Assembly: GCA_023401595.1 (NCBI GenBank)
Contig: JAEXDQ010000031.1
Coordinates: 1-51,192 of the forward strand
Direction: 5' to 3'
Origin: Spirochaetota bacterium
GTDB taxonomy: Bacteria; Spirochaetota; Spirochaetia; Sphaerochaetales; Sphaerochaetaceae
DNA: 51,192 nt
Under the pieces are notes generated by a model, which had not been told where the DNA came from, ran no database searches, and saw nothing but the letters and a program-made list of their open reading frames with translations. Positions 24,838-34,517 of the stretch are shown one piece after another. Within the stretch, counting starts at the first letter, position 1. Each line of letters opens with the position of its first letter. Both the position numbers and the translations under genes were made by a program.

Positions 24838-26091
24838 ATGGGCAAAGCGTATGATTTTGATACACCGGTCAATAGACGGGGAACGATTTCCGTAAAATGG
24901 GCGGAAGACGCAATACAGAGCATCTGCGGCAATCCAGACGCCGATCCCTTCTGGGTGGCGGATATGGATCTCCGTTCGCCCGAAGAGGTCAAAGCCGCTC
25001 TAGCGGAGGCCGCAGGCCTGGGAGTATATGGGTATCCCCATTTCACCGACACTGCGGATCTATTCGTCGAATGGGCCAGAAAACGGCATGACTGGGCCGT
25101 CGATCCCAAGCAGGTTTCTGTTTGCCAGGGCTTGCTTGGTTCCATCGCCCTCCTCACAGAAATCCTGACCAAGGAGACAGACGGTATCATCATTCCCGTA
25201 CCGGCGTATCAGCCGTTCCTGCGATTGGTGAAAAATTATAACCGCAAACTAGCGCCGTGGCACTTGGCCTACGATTCCAAAGCGGCAAAATTCTCCTTGA
25301 ATTTTGCGGAACTGGAGACGCTTTGCGCAGATCCGACGAACACGTTGCTGGTGTTCTGTTCCCCGCACAACCCCGCGGGAATCGTCTGGGATAAGGAAAC
25401 TCTGTACAAATTGGCTGAAATCGCCGCAAAACACGGCGTGACCGTCATTAGCGATGAAATCCATAGCGATTTGGCGTTCGAAGGCGAGCGGCATGTCCCC
25501 TTCAATATCGTAGCCCGGGAAGCAGGCTGCAAGGCGGTGACCTGCATGGCGCCTTCCAAGACCTTCAATATCGCCGGGGAGCATTTCTCCATTACGATAT
25601 TCAACGACCAGAAACTCAAAAAGACCTTTGAACAGCGACAGAGCCAGTTGTTCGCCACGGAACCTTCCTTACTGTCGGGTACAGCCGCCAGAGCCGGTTA
25701 TGCCCATGGCTACGACTGGTTGATGCAGTTGCGGAAATACCTGAAGGACAATGTGTGCTTTATCGATGCTTTCTGCAAGGAAAGGATTCCCGAAATCAAG
25801 GTAGTCATGCCTCATGCTTCCTTTATCTGTTTCTTGGATTGCGAGAATCTGTTGCCGCTCGTCGAGACCGACGCCGCCAAGAATCCGGATCTATATGATC
25901 CGGAGAAAAGCCCGGCCGGGGGTCTGATGTCTCGGTTCTTCGGCATGAGGGCGGGTATCGCGGTCAACGACGGTACTTGGTTCGGAGGAGACGACTACAG
26001 GCGGTTCGTCAGATTCAACTATGGTACCAGCCGTTCCGTGATCGAAGCCGCCCTCATCAAGATAGAGGCGGCGGTCAAGGCGTTGCGCTGA
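24838..26091 (+). CDS. MalY/PatB-type cystathionine beta-lyase
   Basis: PLP enzyme of fold type I, 417 residues. It starts YDFDTPVNRRGTISVKW, contains PFWVADMD, the PHNPAG block, SDEIHSDLAFEG and the PLP lysine in APSKTFNIAG, which together mark the MalY/PatB group. These enzymes cleave C-S bonds of cystathionine and related cysteine conjugates, giving homocysteine, pyruvate and ammonia; in E. coli MalY also affects maltose regulation. GGAAGG precedes the ATG. It is the last gene of the ltaE operon, and a stretch of short repeats follows its stop. Confidence 0.9.
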   Translation: MGKAYDFDTPVNRRGTISVKWAEDAIQSICGNPDADPFWVADMDLRSPEEVKAALAEAAGLGVYGYPHFTDTADLFVEWARKRHDWAVDPKQVSVCQGLLGSIALLTEILTKETDGIIIPVPAYQPFLRLVKNYNRKLAPWHLAYDSKAAKFSLNFAELETLCADPTNTLLVFCSPHNPAGIVWDKETLYKLAEIAAKHGVTVISDEIHSDLAFEGERHVPFNIVAREAGCKAVTCMAPSKTFNIAGEHFSITIFNDQKLKKTFEQRQSQLFATEPSLLSGTAARAGYAHGYDWLMQLRKYLKDNVCFIDAFCKERIPEIKVVMPHASFICFLDCENLLPLVETDAAKNPDLYDPEKSPAGGLMSRFFGMRAGIAVNDGTWFGGDDYRRFVRFNYGTSRSVIEAALIKIEAAVKALR

Positions 26092-26595
26092 CAACTCCAG
26101 CCCCGCTCGTTGATTTCGTACATACTCATCCTGTGGGAGAGCGTTGCGAAAGTACGGAAACGCACTTTTGTCTTCCTCTCCTTTTTTGTGTGTGGGAGGT
26201 GGGGGGGGGCGAAAAACCTGAGCGACCTGAGCGATCTGAGCACCCCCACAGAATATTTAATGCTGGGTGAAAACGTATGAGTCAGTATCGTCATCGACAG
26301 GAAAAACATAGTCGGTGGCCTAGCAGACAATAGCATGATGGGCAAACGGTGGACACACTCAAACGGTAGCTGTGCGCAAACGGTGACTATATGGCTGTGA
26401 CTATATAGCTGTGGGTAAACAGTTGTGGGGGGAAACAATGAGTGGACAGGCAAATAGCATCGAACGCATGTGAGCCGAGAAAGGGATGCGCCCCTAGACT
26501 GGCAAAATGCATTCAGCGAGAAAGGGGCGCCTCTCCTGGAAATGCTAGGAACGCATGTTCTCCGGTTTTGAAGCTGACTTCGGAATGGCCCTCGG
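26092..26595. repeat. Noncoding convergent junction with several short repeats
   Basis: About 500 bases without a credible gene. At 26216-26242 three 9-bp units run in tandem (acctgagcg, acctgagcg, atctgagca). Around 26340-26435 blocks such as caaacggt, gactatat and gctgtg recur at irregular spacing. At 26476-26532 the block cgagaaaggg followed by gcgcc occurs twice in direct orientation. A run of nine or more G lies near 26200-26210. Functional meaning unknown. Confidence 0.6.
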
Positions 26596-29500
26596 TTATA
26601 GTTCCCACCACGTTTCGCCGCCGGGACGGCGGAGGAAACAGACGGCTCCGGATACGTGCAGACCGGAAATCCGATGCATCGCTTCCATGTATGTCCGAAT
26701 CTGTCGTTCATGGATTTCTGGCTCTCGAATCGCATCAGTCTTGAAATCAACGACATACTGCCGATTCGGCAACGTAACCAATAAATCGACGAAGCCCTCG
26801 ACCAGTACGGGCCGTTCTTCATGGATGATCCGTGCGAAAAAGGGGACTTCGCATTCGACTGTAGCGTCAGCGTAAGCGGAAAGAGTCCGCCAGAGATCGG
26901 ATGCCATGAAATTCTGCGCCAACGCAAGACCATCCGAAAGTATCCGATGGAAATCGGCCAGGGACAATGTTTCCGGCTTTCCGTCAGGGAAGAACGGTGC
27001 GAGTCCTTTCGGTACGGCCTCCACAAGCGTCCCCTTCACCAGCTGTTCTACGATCGCATGGACATAGGTTCCGAATCGCGACGCCAGAGCGTTTTCCCGC
27101 AGAACACGGTCGCTGGACAGGACAGGGAGCTGTTTCTCTGGATCTGGATGCCATTCAGACTCATCGACAGGGACATGTTCCCCTCCTGCACCGACCAAGG
27201 AGGTCACGCCATATCGTAACGGCGAGACATCGACCTTCCGTATCCGCGCGTCACGGTACCAGCCGAGCTTGCGGTCGATGTCGGCTTGTTCACCCAACGG
27301 AACGACAGGACGAGAATACAGACTTTCAGACGGTACGTCTTCAATAATCTGAATCGCGATATCGGGGTCGTTCGACACCCCGGCCTTCACGTCGACGTCA
27401 CTATTACGAACGAACATATAGAGCAAGTTAGACAGGGCGGCGGCATCTCCATGATTCTGGACGTTTTCACACCCGGAAAAAACAAGATGCGTTTCAGCCC
27501 GGGTCGCGGCGACATACAGTAGCCGTTTCAGTTCCGCTTGGGCGAGCCTTGTCCGGCGTTCCTTTTCAAGATAATAGCACCCGTTCACGACGGTTTTCTT
27601 TTTGAGGGTCGTAAGATCCATATGGGACGGCAAGGCGACTCCATCGCAGGGATAAAAACAAGGAGTGACCTCCCGTTCGCCCTTCGAGCCCATACCGGCG
27701 ACAATGACGATGGGAAATTCCAGCCCCTTCGACTTGTGGATGGTCATGAGCTGAACGCCCTGCGCGTCTTCATGCAACAGCTCGACATCGGCCAGCTTCT
27801 CATTCTCCCCCAACCGAGGACGCAGGAAATCAAGGAACATGGAAAGGCTGTCCCCCCGTCGGTCATATTGGCGGGCAAGCATCCAAAGAAAATCGTAATG
27901 CTCCAGGTACGCCTGGTACGACGCATGGCTGACAAGATAATTGCGATAGCGGCAATCATACCAAAGATACGACAGGAGCTGAGTCGTCTGTACCCGCCCT
28001 ACCCGTTCCATCAGCCCCTTGAAGATATCCGCGGCAATACTGTATCTGGTGAAATCCTCAACGGAAAGCCTATCCCTGAGTTGATCCAGGGCATCGTCTG
28101 TTACGGGATACGGGGAACCCGCGACAGAAGAATCGGTAGAGTCGGTTGAGGCATATAAGGCCAGGACGATTGTTACGCCTTGGTCGCTCAGCCGACAGAA
28201 CGGGGAACGGAGACTCGCGACATAGGCGAGTTTGTCCGAAGGGTACAGAGACAACTGCAACAGGTTGTAGAGATCGTTGGCCGGGGCCTCCAGCAGCAAG
28301 GCGCGGGGCAATTGCAACGTATAGGGGATACCGCTGGCCCGTAGCGCTTTCTCATAGCTCAACTGCCCGCCGGTCGATTTTAGCAGCATGGCGATATCGT
28401 TCGGCTTCGGGCGGCGGGTTCCGCCTTTGCCGTCGGGAATCAGATAACCATCGCCTTCGATCATGTCGGTTATCAGCTTTGCCAAGTGCAGGGCCTCGGC
28501 TTCGGTGGCCTGCGCCAATTCTTCATCCGACGCGTCCTCGCCGGCGGAGCCGCTTTCGGTATCCGTCAAAGGTTTGAAACAGAGTGTAAAGCTCGGCGTC
28601 ACGCCCGGCGACGGCTTTCTCTTGCCCAAGGAGGCGAAATCGGCTTCCCAAGGTTCTCCATCATTTTCCATCACTCTGTCGAAGAGTTTGTTGAACTGAT
28701 CAATCAACCGCGGCTCGCTCCGATAGTTCGTATCAAGCGACAGAGCAATTCCCCCTGCGGAACGAAGTTCATGCTTCAGCTCCTTAAAAACGCTTACATC
28801 CGCTCCTCGGAACCTGTAGATGGATTGTTTTTCGTCTCCGACAAAAAACAGCTTGCCGGGTGCAAGCATCGTCGCAGTAGGGATGCCGTCGCACTCCTCC
28901 CCCTCCCGTTCGGCGAGCAAATAGAGCAGGTTCTTCTGCAGGGAGTTGTTGTCCTGGAATTCATCGATCATGATGTACCGGAACTTCTTCTTGAAATAGG
29001 CTCGCAACGGCTTGTTCGTCCGGAGGATATCGACGGCCATCAGGGAGACATCAGAAAAGGTAAGGATTCCCGTCTTTCGCTTTTGTTCAAAGAATCGATC
29101 CTGGTACAACTCTAGGAATTGGAACAGCGGCAATAGAGAGCTCTGTTGCGCAAGAGCCGCCGAAGCGACCTGGAACCGGTCCAGGGTATCGCGGTATTGC
29201 GGGACGATTTCGCTGAGAGTCACGCAGTCGGCCTTCTTCTTGGACGAGCCCGACATGCTCCAGTTCAGGGCTTCGGTGGCGAACAGCCGTTGTATGCCGT
29301 CCCAATCCCTAGTGTCCATCAAAGGCGGCAAAGCGTCTTCAAGCCGTCGGCAGACCTCGACCGCCCGTTGGACAGGTCCCGAACTGAAATCCGTCAACGC
29401 GGTCACCTGATGGACAAGTTCCATCAGCGTCCCGTAGATGTCCTGACAAATGGTCTGGAAATACCCTACGACGGTGGAGGCAGCGGAAGCCGCCTGCAAC

Positions 29501-30057
29501 GGCTTTGTGAACGTGAAGTAGGACATCGCATATGGAACAAGGAAGTCCTCCACCAAGGTTTCCGGATTATACAGGGAAGACAGCAACCGCATTCCGGGAT
29601 CCTGGGCATGGTCTTCGAGTATCTGAGCGGCACAAAGCGACGCCAGACGCCGGCAGGTTTCATCATCGGTAGTATAGTCGGGGGAAATCCCGTAGCGAAT
29701 ACAATCGCAACGCACGATCCTGGAACAGAAGCTGTCCAATGTGGAGATAGCCGCCTCTGGGAATCGGGTCAGTTCCTTCGCGATATCGGAATCATCGCGA
29801 TATTCCAACAACTGGCGATGAATTCGCTCATGCATCTCCGCGGCGGCCTTCCGGGTGAAGGTCAGCGTCAGGATTTCATCGACATGGGCTTTGCCTTCGA
29901 CGACAAGACGCAGGAAGCGATATGAAAGGACGGTGGTTTTGCCCGAACCGGCTCCGGCGGACACCACGGAGCTTCTGTCGTCGCAACACACCGCGGCCAA
30001 CTGGTTGTCGTCAAGCCTGCGGCTCGTCCGCTCCAGGATATCGGTAAAGTTCATCAT
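26596..30057 (-). CDS. addA: AddA-type helicase-nuclease subunit
   Basis: Large subunit of a RecBCD/AddAB-type enzyme that resects double-strand breaks. The 1153 residues contain an SF1 helicase with Walker A SAGAGSGKT (33-41), LTFTRKAAAEM, IDEFQDNN, GDEKQSIYRFRGADV, LDTNYRSEP, MTIHKSKGLEFPIV and YVAATRAETHL. A C-terminal RecB-family nuclease domain near 1085-1110 has GFVDLLV and VVDFKTD, giving the PD-(D/E)xK aspartate and lysine. AGGAGG precedes the start on the minus strand. The start overlaps the addB stop (ATGA), so the subunits are coupled. The length is typical of AddA. Confidence 0.93.
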   Translation of the reverse strand: MMNFTDILERTSRRLDDNQLAAVCCDDRSSVVSAGAGSGKTTVLSYRFLRLVVEGKAHVDEILTLTFTRKAAAEMHERIHRQLLEYRDDSDIAKELTRFPEAAISTLDSFCSRIVRCDCIRYGISPDYTTDDETCRRLASLCAAQILEDHAQDPGMRLLSSLYNPETLVEDFLVPYAMSYFTFTKPLQAASAASTVVGYFQTICQDIYGTLMELVHQVTALTDFSSGPVQRAVEVCRRLEDALPPLMDTRDWDGIQRLFATEALNWSMSGSSKKKADCVTLSEIVPQYRDTLDRFQVASAALAQQSSLLPLFQFLELYQDRFFEQKRKTGILTFSDVSLMAVDILRTNKPLRAYFKKKFRYIMIDEFQDNNSLQKNLLYLLAEREGEECDGIPTATMLAPGKLFFVGDEKQSIYRFRGADVSVFKELKHELRSAGGIALSLDTNYRSEPRLIDQFNKLFDRVMENDGEPWEADFASLGKRKPSPGVTPSFTLCFKPLTDTESGSAGEDASDEELAQATEAEALHLAKLITDMIEGDGYLIPDGKGGTRRPKPNDIAMLLKSTGGQLSYEKALRASGIPYTLQLPRALLLEAPANDLYNLLQLSLYPSDKLAYVASLRSPFCRLSDQGVTIVLALYASTDSTDSSVAGSPYPVTDDALDQLRDRLSVEDFTRYSIAADIFKGLMERVGRVQTTQLLSYLWYDCRYRNYLVSHASYQAYLEHYDFLWMLARQYDRRGDSLSMFLDFLRPRLGENEKLADVELLHEDAQGVQLMTIHKSKGLEFPIVIVAGMGSKGEREVTPCFYPCDGVALPSHMDLTTLKKKTVVNGCYYLEKERRTRLAQAELKRLLYVAATRAETHLVFSGCENVQNHGDAAALSNLLYMFVRNSDVDVKAGVSNDPDIAIQIIEDVPSESLYSRPVVPLGEQADIDRKLGWYRDARIRKVDVSPLRYGVTSLVGAGGEHVPVDESEWHPDPEKQLPVLSSDRVLRENALASRFGTYVHAIVEQLVKGTLVEAVPKGLAPFFPDGKPETLSLADFHRILSDGLALAQNFMASDLWRTLSAYADATVECEVPFFARIIHEERPVLVEGFVDLLVTLPNRQYVVDFKTDAIREPEIHERQIRTYMEAMHRISGLHVSGAVCFLRRPGGETWWEL

Positions 30058-33000
30058 TGAATCGCAAACCTCCTACGGCAGACCTGTCTGTATATGCAGT
30101 TCGCGCAACTTTTCTTCGAGGGTGTCGCCGACAAGTTCCCCTGTTCCACGGCTCGCAGCAAATTCGATATCTGTTCATCCAGCAGGTCGTCCATCCTGGC
30201 GGTCCGTCCATCATCCACAGTCCAGACAACGGAATACTTGCAGTCCTTGACTGAATAATAGGCCCCGGTAGACACGGTCGCACCCAAGCGGGAACGTACC
30301 AGCCTGCGATACACCGGCAGCTGGCAGGACTCGATCGTTCCGCCGTCCAGCCTTGTATTGAAGAGCTTTGCGCTGATGGCGGTCCCCTTCTTATAATCGA
30401 CCACGGCGAACATCGCCCCGTTTGATTCTACGGCGTTGCGCGGAGACGGAGCGCTGCCATCGGCGGAGAGCAGCAGGATGATCCGGTCGATCCGTCCCTC
30501 CAACCTGTAGCCGCGTTCGAGGTCCGTTTCCTCCAACTTGTATTCATATCCCCAACTCAGCGTATCGGGAAAGGTTCCCGCCTCGGCGAGCAATATCGCG
30601 GGCAACTGATTCTCCAAAGAATACCGGATCCAGGCGGTCGTCGAGGCGGAGGGGGCGTCGGGCCGCTTGGACAGCCGTTCAAGTTCATCTTTCCAGATAT
30701 CATCCAACATTCCACGGTATGAGTCGATTCGGTCAGGATCATATACGCCGTATCGTTCCGCCGCCTCTTGGAAAAACCTATGGTAGACAGAATGAATCAA
30801 GTTCCCTATCGCCCTATGGTCGACGGGGGGGACGGTGAACTCCTGTTCATCCACCCCATAGAGATATTTACAGACCCAGGCGAACGGGCAGGATTCGAAC
30901 AGGTCGAGGCTGGTCGCCGACAACGGAAGCAACGCCTTGCCCTGTACAGTCGTATACAGCGGTCGCAGAATCCGAATGTCGCCGACCGGGGAACGCGCCA
31001 TATCATGGTTTTTTGATACAGGGGCCAGAATTCCCTGAAGGGCTTGTTCAAACCATCGTTTCTGGTTCTCATGGGTACAGACGGCGGTCCAAGGTTCGTC
31101 TCCCGCCCATAACAGCTCTTCGGACCGGAACAGATCGGGTACCTGTCCGATGTCACGGTCAGGGGAACGGAGCCGGCCATGTTCCACGAACCACGACGGG
31201 GGAAGTACTATGTCGGTATAGGTCTGACGGCTACAGGAAAGATACAGGCCGTCCTGCAGGGAGTCGGTCTGCCGATACAGGGCCAGTACGGCAGGCGTCA
31301 GGTCGCGTTCTCCTCTCAGGGTTGCGTCACCGATCGTTTCAGGAATGAAATCGGCGCGGCTTTGAACGACCTGTACCGCATCATGAGACATATTCAAGAC
31401 GAAATGATACCGGGGGGACATTCCCGCCGTCAAAGGCCATGCGTATACAGGAATCCCCCGTTGTTCTTGCTGGGGTACGTATTTCGCCGTTTCCAGCATT
31501 CTCAGGAATATCCCGAACAGGCCGGGACACTCAGGAAAACCACCGGTTGCCAGGGCATCATCCAATTGGTCTATCCGCTTCATACAGAAGGAATAGACAT
31601 CGGCGTCCGGATTAATCCGCGCCATGGATGCGGACTCAGCGTCCTCGATAGGGTCAAGGATCCGGTTCCATTGTTCATCGATGAAAAACCGATCCTGGAA
31701 CTGGTTCAGCTGCATCCGCAGCATCTGTACTGAGGATGAGGTACAGATATCCCGGACACCTTCCTTGAAATCATCATACCATTGGGCGAGCCCGGCGTCG
31801 ATACGCCGCAACCGGACATGCCATTGGTCCCGGCTCCGGCTTCCCGTCATTTCACCATGGTCGATGCGCAGCTCCACCGCTTTGGCGATCAATCTCCGGT
31901 GCAATGGAGGATCCCTCCAAGGATAGCAAGGATCCAACAGCAGGGATTTCATGGAATCCAGCGAAGCATGCTCATCGTACACACGTTTCAAGGAATTGAA
32001 GAAACGGCCTGCCGGATATCTCGCCGGACTCAACCCCTGTACGATACGGATGGGAACTTCATGGAGCCGGGCCTCTTCCTGAAGGATGTCCTGAAAATCT
32101 TCGAGTCCGGCGCATGTCACCACGATATCTCTCGTGGGAACGCCTTGCTCCAACAACGCCTCAATACGCCGTAGCTGGGTACGAAGTTCCTGAAGCTGGT
32201 TCTCGAACACCTCCAGGCAGGGGCCATCATCACCGCTGGCGGTAGGGGCAACATCGGTGGTATCGGTGGTAGGGGCATCGGCAAGTCGGTCACTGACACC
32301 GACGCGCCCGCCGCCGGAGACATCATCACCAACATCATCACCAACATCATCACCAACATCATCCCTACCCTCATTGTCGGCATCGACGTCATGGGTGACA
32401 ATCCAGCGGGGAGAACCGAGCTGGGAAAGGAACGTGTCGCAGTCGGGAACCGACTTGGAGAACATGACGCAATATGGTCCTTGGTTCTGTACGGTCTGCG
32501 CCGCATAATCCAACGAAGGGGATTCATACGCAGGTTCAAAGAGGTTCCGCTCCAAGAGGAAAGAGGCGTAGGCGTCCTTGAGCAACCGAAGGTCATGCCC
32601 CATCGCCACAGGCAGCTGTACGAGCAGTTGGTCATCGACGGCCGCCAGCTGGGGCAGTATCGCCGCAATGGACCGGCTGAAACGTTCATCGGCTTCAGGA
32701 TGGGATACCGGGGCGAACCAGAGCAGGGACTCTCGAGCTTCGTTGGTTCCAGACGCACCCCGACCGGCGCGCATATCCTCCAGGAGCCGGGAAACGAACA
32801 GCTGCCGCAGCAAGGAAGACACCGGTCGCTGATCTTTCCGGACAGGCAGGAAATACTGATGGAACGTATCCCATGAAAGGGCCCTGTCTGAACGTATCGC
32901 ACCGATCGGCGAACGCGACGCATAGTCGGCCAGCCAGAACCTGGCGACGGTTTCGTTGGGAAATATACAGGTATAGCCTTTGTCCAGGTATTGATGTATC

Positions 33001-33092
33001 GTGTTTCTTATGGTATCCACCGTTTCAGTATACCATGTACAATGCCATTCTGGGAGCGGTATCGAGGAAGTTATGGGCGAATTGACGGTCAA
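30054..33092 (-). CDS. addB: AddB-type nuclease subunit
   Basis: Second subunit of the AddAB enzyme, 1012 residues. The C-terminal nuclease domain has VVDYKKG (PD-(D/E)xK) and the four cysteines expected to hold a [4Fe-4S] cluster: one in FESCPFAW, then C996, C999 and C1005 in CANCIYRQVC near the end. The N-terminal helicase-like region has no clear Walker A, as usual for AddB. A linker with DDVG repeated three times lies near residue 250. The start is uncertain: TTG 33092 has no ribosome site and overlaps the divergent gene, and GTG 33020 is an alternative close to an extended -10 (TGGTATACT). Confidence 0.88.
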   Translation of the reverse strand: MTVNSPITSSIPLPEWHCTWYTETVDTIRNTIHQYLDKGYTCIFPNETVARFWLADYASRSPIGAIRSDRALSWDTFHQYFLPVRKDQRPVSSLLRQLFVSRLLEDMRAGRGASGTNEARESLLWFAPVSHPEADERFSRSIAAILPQLAAVDDQLLVQLPVAMGHDLRLLKDAYASFLLERNLFEPAYESPSLDYAAQTVQNQGPYCVMFSKSVPDCDTFLSQLGSPRWIVTHDVDADNEGRDDVGDDVGDDVGDDVSGGGRVGVSDRLADAPTTDTTDVAPTASGDDGPCLEVFENQLQELRTQLRRIEALLEQGVPTRDIVVTCAGLEDFQDILQEEARLHEVPIRIVQGLSPARYPAGRFFNSLKRVYDEHASLDSMKSLLLDPCYPWRDPPLHRRLIAKAVELRIDHGEMTGSRSRDQWHVRLRRIDAGLAQWYDDFKEGVRDICTSSSVQMLRMQLNQFQDRFFIDEQWNRILDPIEDAESASMARINPDADVYSFCMKRIDQLDDALATGGFPECPGLFGIFLRMLETAKYVPQQEQRGIPVYAWPLTAGMSPRYHFVLNMSHDAVQVVQSRADFIPETIGDATLRGERDLTPAVLALYRQTDSLQDGLYLSCSRQTYTDIVLPPSWFVEHGRLRSPDRDIGQVPDLFRSEELLWAGDEPWTAVCTHENQKRWFEQALQGILAPVSKNHDMARSPVGDIRILRPLYTTVQGKALLPLSATSLDLFESCPFAWVCKYLYGVDEQEFTVPPVDHRAIGNLIHSVYHRFFQEAAERYGVYDPDRIDSYRGMLDDIWKDELERLSKRPDAPSASTTAWIRYSLENQLPAILLAEAGTFPDTLSWGYEYKLEETDLERGYRLEGRIDRIILLLSADGSAPSPRNAVESNGAMFAVVDYKKGTAISAKLFNTRLDGGTIESCQLPVYRRLVRSRLGATVSTGAYYSVKDCKYSVVWTVDDGRTARMDDLLDEQISNLLRAVEQGNLSATPSKKSCANCIYRQVCRRRFAIQ
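32321..32362 (-). repeat. 12-bp tandem repeat inside addB
   Basis: The unit catcatcaccaa (plus strand) is repeated in frame about 3.5 times. It encodes an acidic DDVG repeat in a linker between two AddB regions. Perfect short tandem units in a coding region can change number by slippage; here each change would stay in frame. Confidence 0.85.
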
Positions 33093-34014
33093 CGACAGAG
33101 AAAAGCGAGATACCTACCGAATACCTTGGGCCGAAGGTGTGGCCATGATCGCTACGACGCTTCTCTGCTGGTTGTGGCTGGGAGGCGGTTGCTCCCGTTG
33201 GTTGTCCCTGCTGTACAGGGATGGCCAGCCCTGGCTCGAATCATTCATGATCTCCGTCGCCGTCATCTTCTCCCCGTTTCTCTGCATGGGCCTAGGAATC
33301 TGGATATCCCTTGCATATATCATCAGGATGCCGCTATGCCGTTTTACGACGGACGCCCCCCGTTTCCGATGGAAGCTGGCGATAGTCCCGCTGGTCATCA
33401 CGTTCCTATCATACGGCGGCTTTGAAGCGATCGGGTATCTGGGGCATCCAGACAGGTACATACTGAAATTCACGAGCGATTGGGTGCCGAGACTGATATC
33501 CCTGCCGCTGTTGCTGATATTGATTCCGTTCCAGACAAGTTGCGAAGAGCTTCTGTTCCGGTGTCTCCCCGCCCGGCTGTTCTATGGAAAACTACCGAAG
33601 GCATGGGGAAAACGATTTATCCTCTGTCTGCTGTCGGTGCTCCTGTTCATAGTACCGCATCTGGCGAATCCGGATCTGACGGCGTCGGAAAAGCCGTACG
33701 CGGTCCTGACCTACTATGCGTTGTTCGGGGGTCTCGCTATGGCGAGCGCGCTTCTGACCGGAGGGTTCGAGATGGCGCTGGGAATTCATGCGGCGAACAA
33801 CTTGTTCATCTCCCTGATATGCGGATACCCCCACTCGCCGTTGCCTGGCATTCCGCTGATGACGAACCTGCGCACACTCGACGGCTGGACAAGCTGCGTA
33901 CAGCTGCTGGCGACCTTCGCGATAACGGGACTAGTACTGTATTCAGGGAGGAACAAGCTCTTCGGCTACAAGGAAGCGCCCGGCTACAAAGAAGCGCCCG
34001 GTCAGCGAATCTGA
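33073..34014 (+). CDS. CPBP family intramembrane metalloprotease
   Basis: 313 residues with about eight membrane segments. The three family motifs are visible: EExxxR in SCEELLFRCLPAR, FxxxH in FIVPHLAN and HxxxN in GIHAANNLF, which together hold the catalytic zinc. Members include CAAX-type and bacteriocin-linked proteases; the substrate here is unknown. ATG 33073 follows GAGGA by four bases; the frame upstream would overlap addB further. Near the C-terminus GYKEAP is repeated twice by an 18-bp duplication, right where the gene meets the convergent TM2 gene, with which it overlaps by 13 bases. Confidence 0.85.
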   Translation: MGELTVNDREKRDTYRIPWAEGVAMIATTLLCWLWLGGGCSRWLSLLYRDGQPWLESFMISVAVIFSPFLCMGLGIWISLAYIIRMPLCRFTTDAPRFRWKLAIVPLVITFLSYGGFEAIGYLGHPDRYILKFTSDWVPRLISLPLLLILIPFQTSCEELLFRCLPARLFYGKLPKAWGKRFILCLLSVLLFIVPHLANPDLTASEKPYAVLTYYALFGGLAMASALLTGGFEMALGIHAANNLFISLICGYPHSPLPGIPLMTNLRTLDGWTSCVQLLATFAITGLVLYSGRNKLFGYKEAPGYKEAPGQRI

Positions 34015-34340
34015 TATCCGTCCTTATCGGTGAACGAACCGACGATAATCATGATCAGGTCGATCAGCCACCAGATGCCGAAGCCTCCGCCGGTCAGCAG
34101 CATCAGTATTCCGGTACCGATTTTGCCGACATAGAAACGATGGCCGCCGATACCGCCGAGGAAAACGCACAGGAGCAATGTCACGATCCATGTCCTGTGG
34201 AGGTCTATCGCATCACTGTCCCGGGGAGGGGCCATGATGCGGACGCCGCAATACGGGCATATTTCCGCATTGATGTTCACGATCCTCCCGCAAGAGGGAC
34301 AGAATTTCTCATTGGGGCCTTTCGTTCTATACTCATCCAT
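34002..34340 (-). CDS. Zinc-ribbon TM2-domain membrane protein
   Basis: 112 residues. A short zinc ribbon (CPSCG then CPYCG, about residues 14-32) is followed by a TM2 domain: two membrane helices joined by a short turn, with GGIGGHRFYVGKIGTG and GGFGIWWLIDLI. ATG 34340 follows GGGAGGTGG by about six bases, so it is preferred over an upstream start at 34397. It ends inside the convergent CPBP gene. TM2 proteins are widespread and their role in bacteria is not settled. Confidence 0.85.
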   Translation of the reverse strand: MDEYRTKGPNEKFCPSCGRIVNINAEICPYCGVRIMAPPRDSDAIDLHRTWIVTLLLCVFLGGIGGHRFYVGKIGTGILMLLTGGGFGIWWLIDLIMIIVGSFTDKDGYQIR

Positions 34341-34446
34341 GTCGCACCACCTCCCATCGGACGAATTGTTTTCTCTGTATAATATACACGTTTCCATATG
34401 GGTAGGTACAGCAAAAAGGCCGGAAACCTTTTTGACGATAGGTTGT

Positions 34447-34475
34447 TTTCAACTGTGGGGCAAACGGGATATACT
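34447..34475 (+). promoter_or_regulatory. Candidate promoter of the nuclease gene
   Basis: TTTCAA (34447-34452), 17 bases, TATACT (34470-34475). An inverted repeat AAAAAGG with CCTTTTT lies upstream at 34413-34433, between the two divergent genes, and may be an operator. Confidence 0.35.
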
Positions 34476-34517
34476 GCTCCGCATTGAACATCCATGGACA
34501 TGAAGAGAGGCAAAGGA

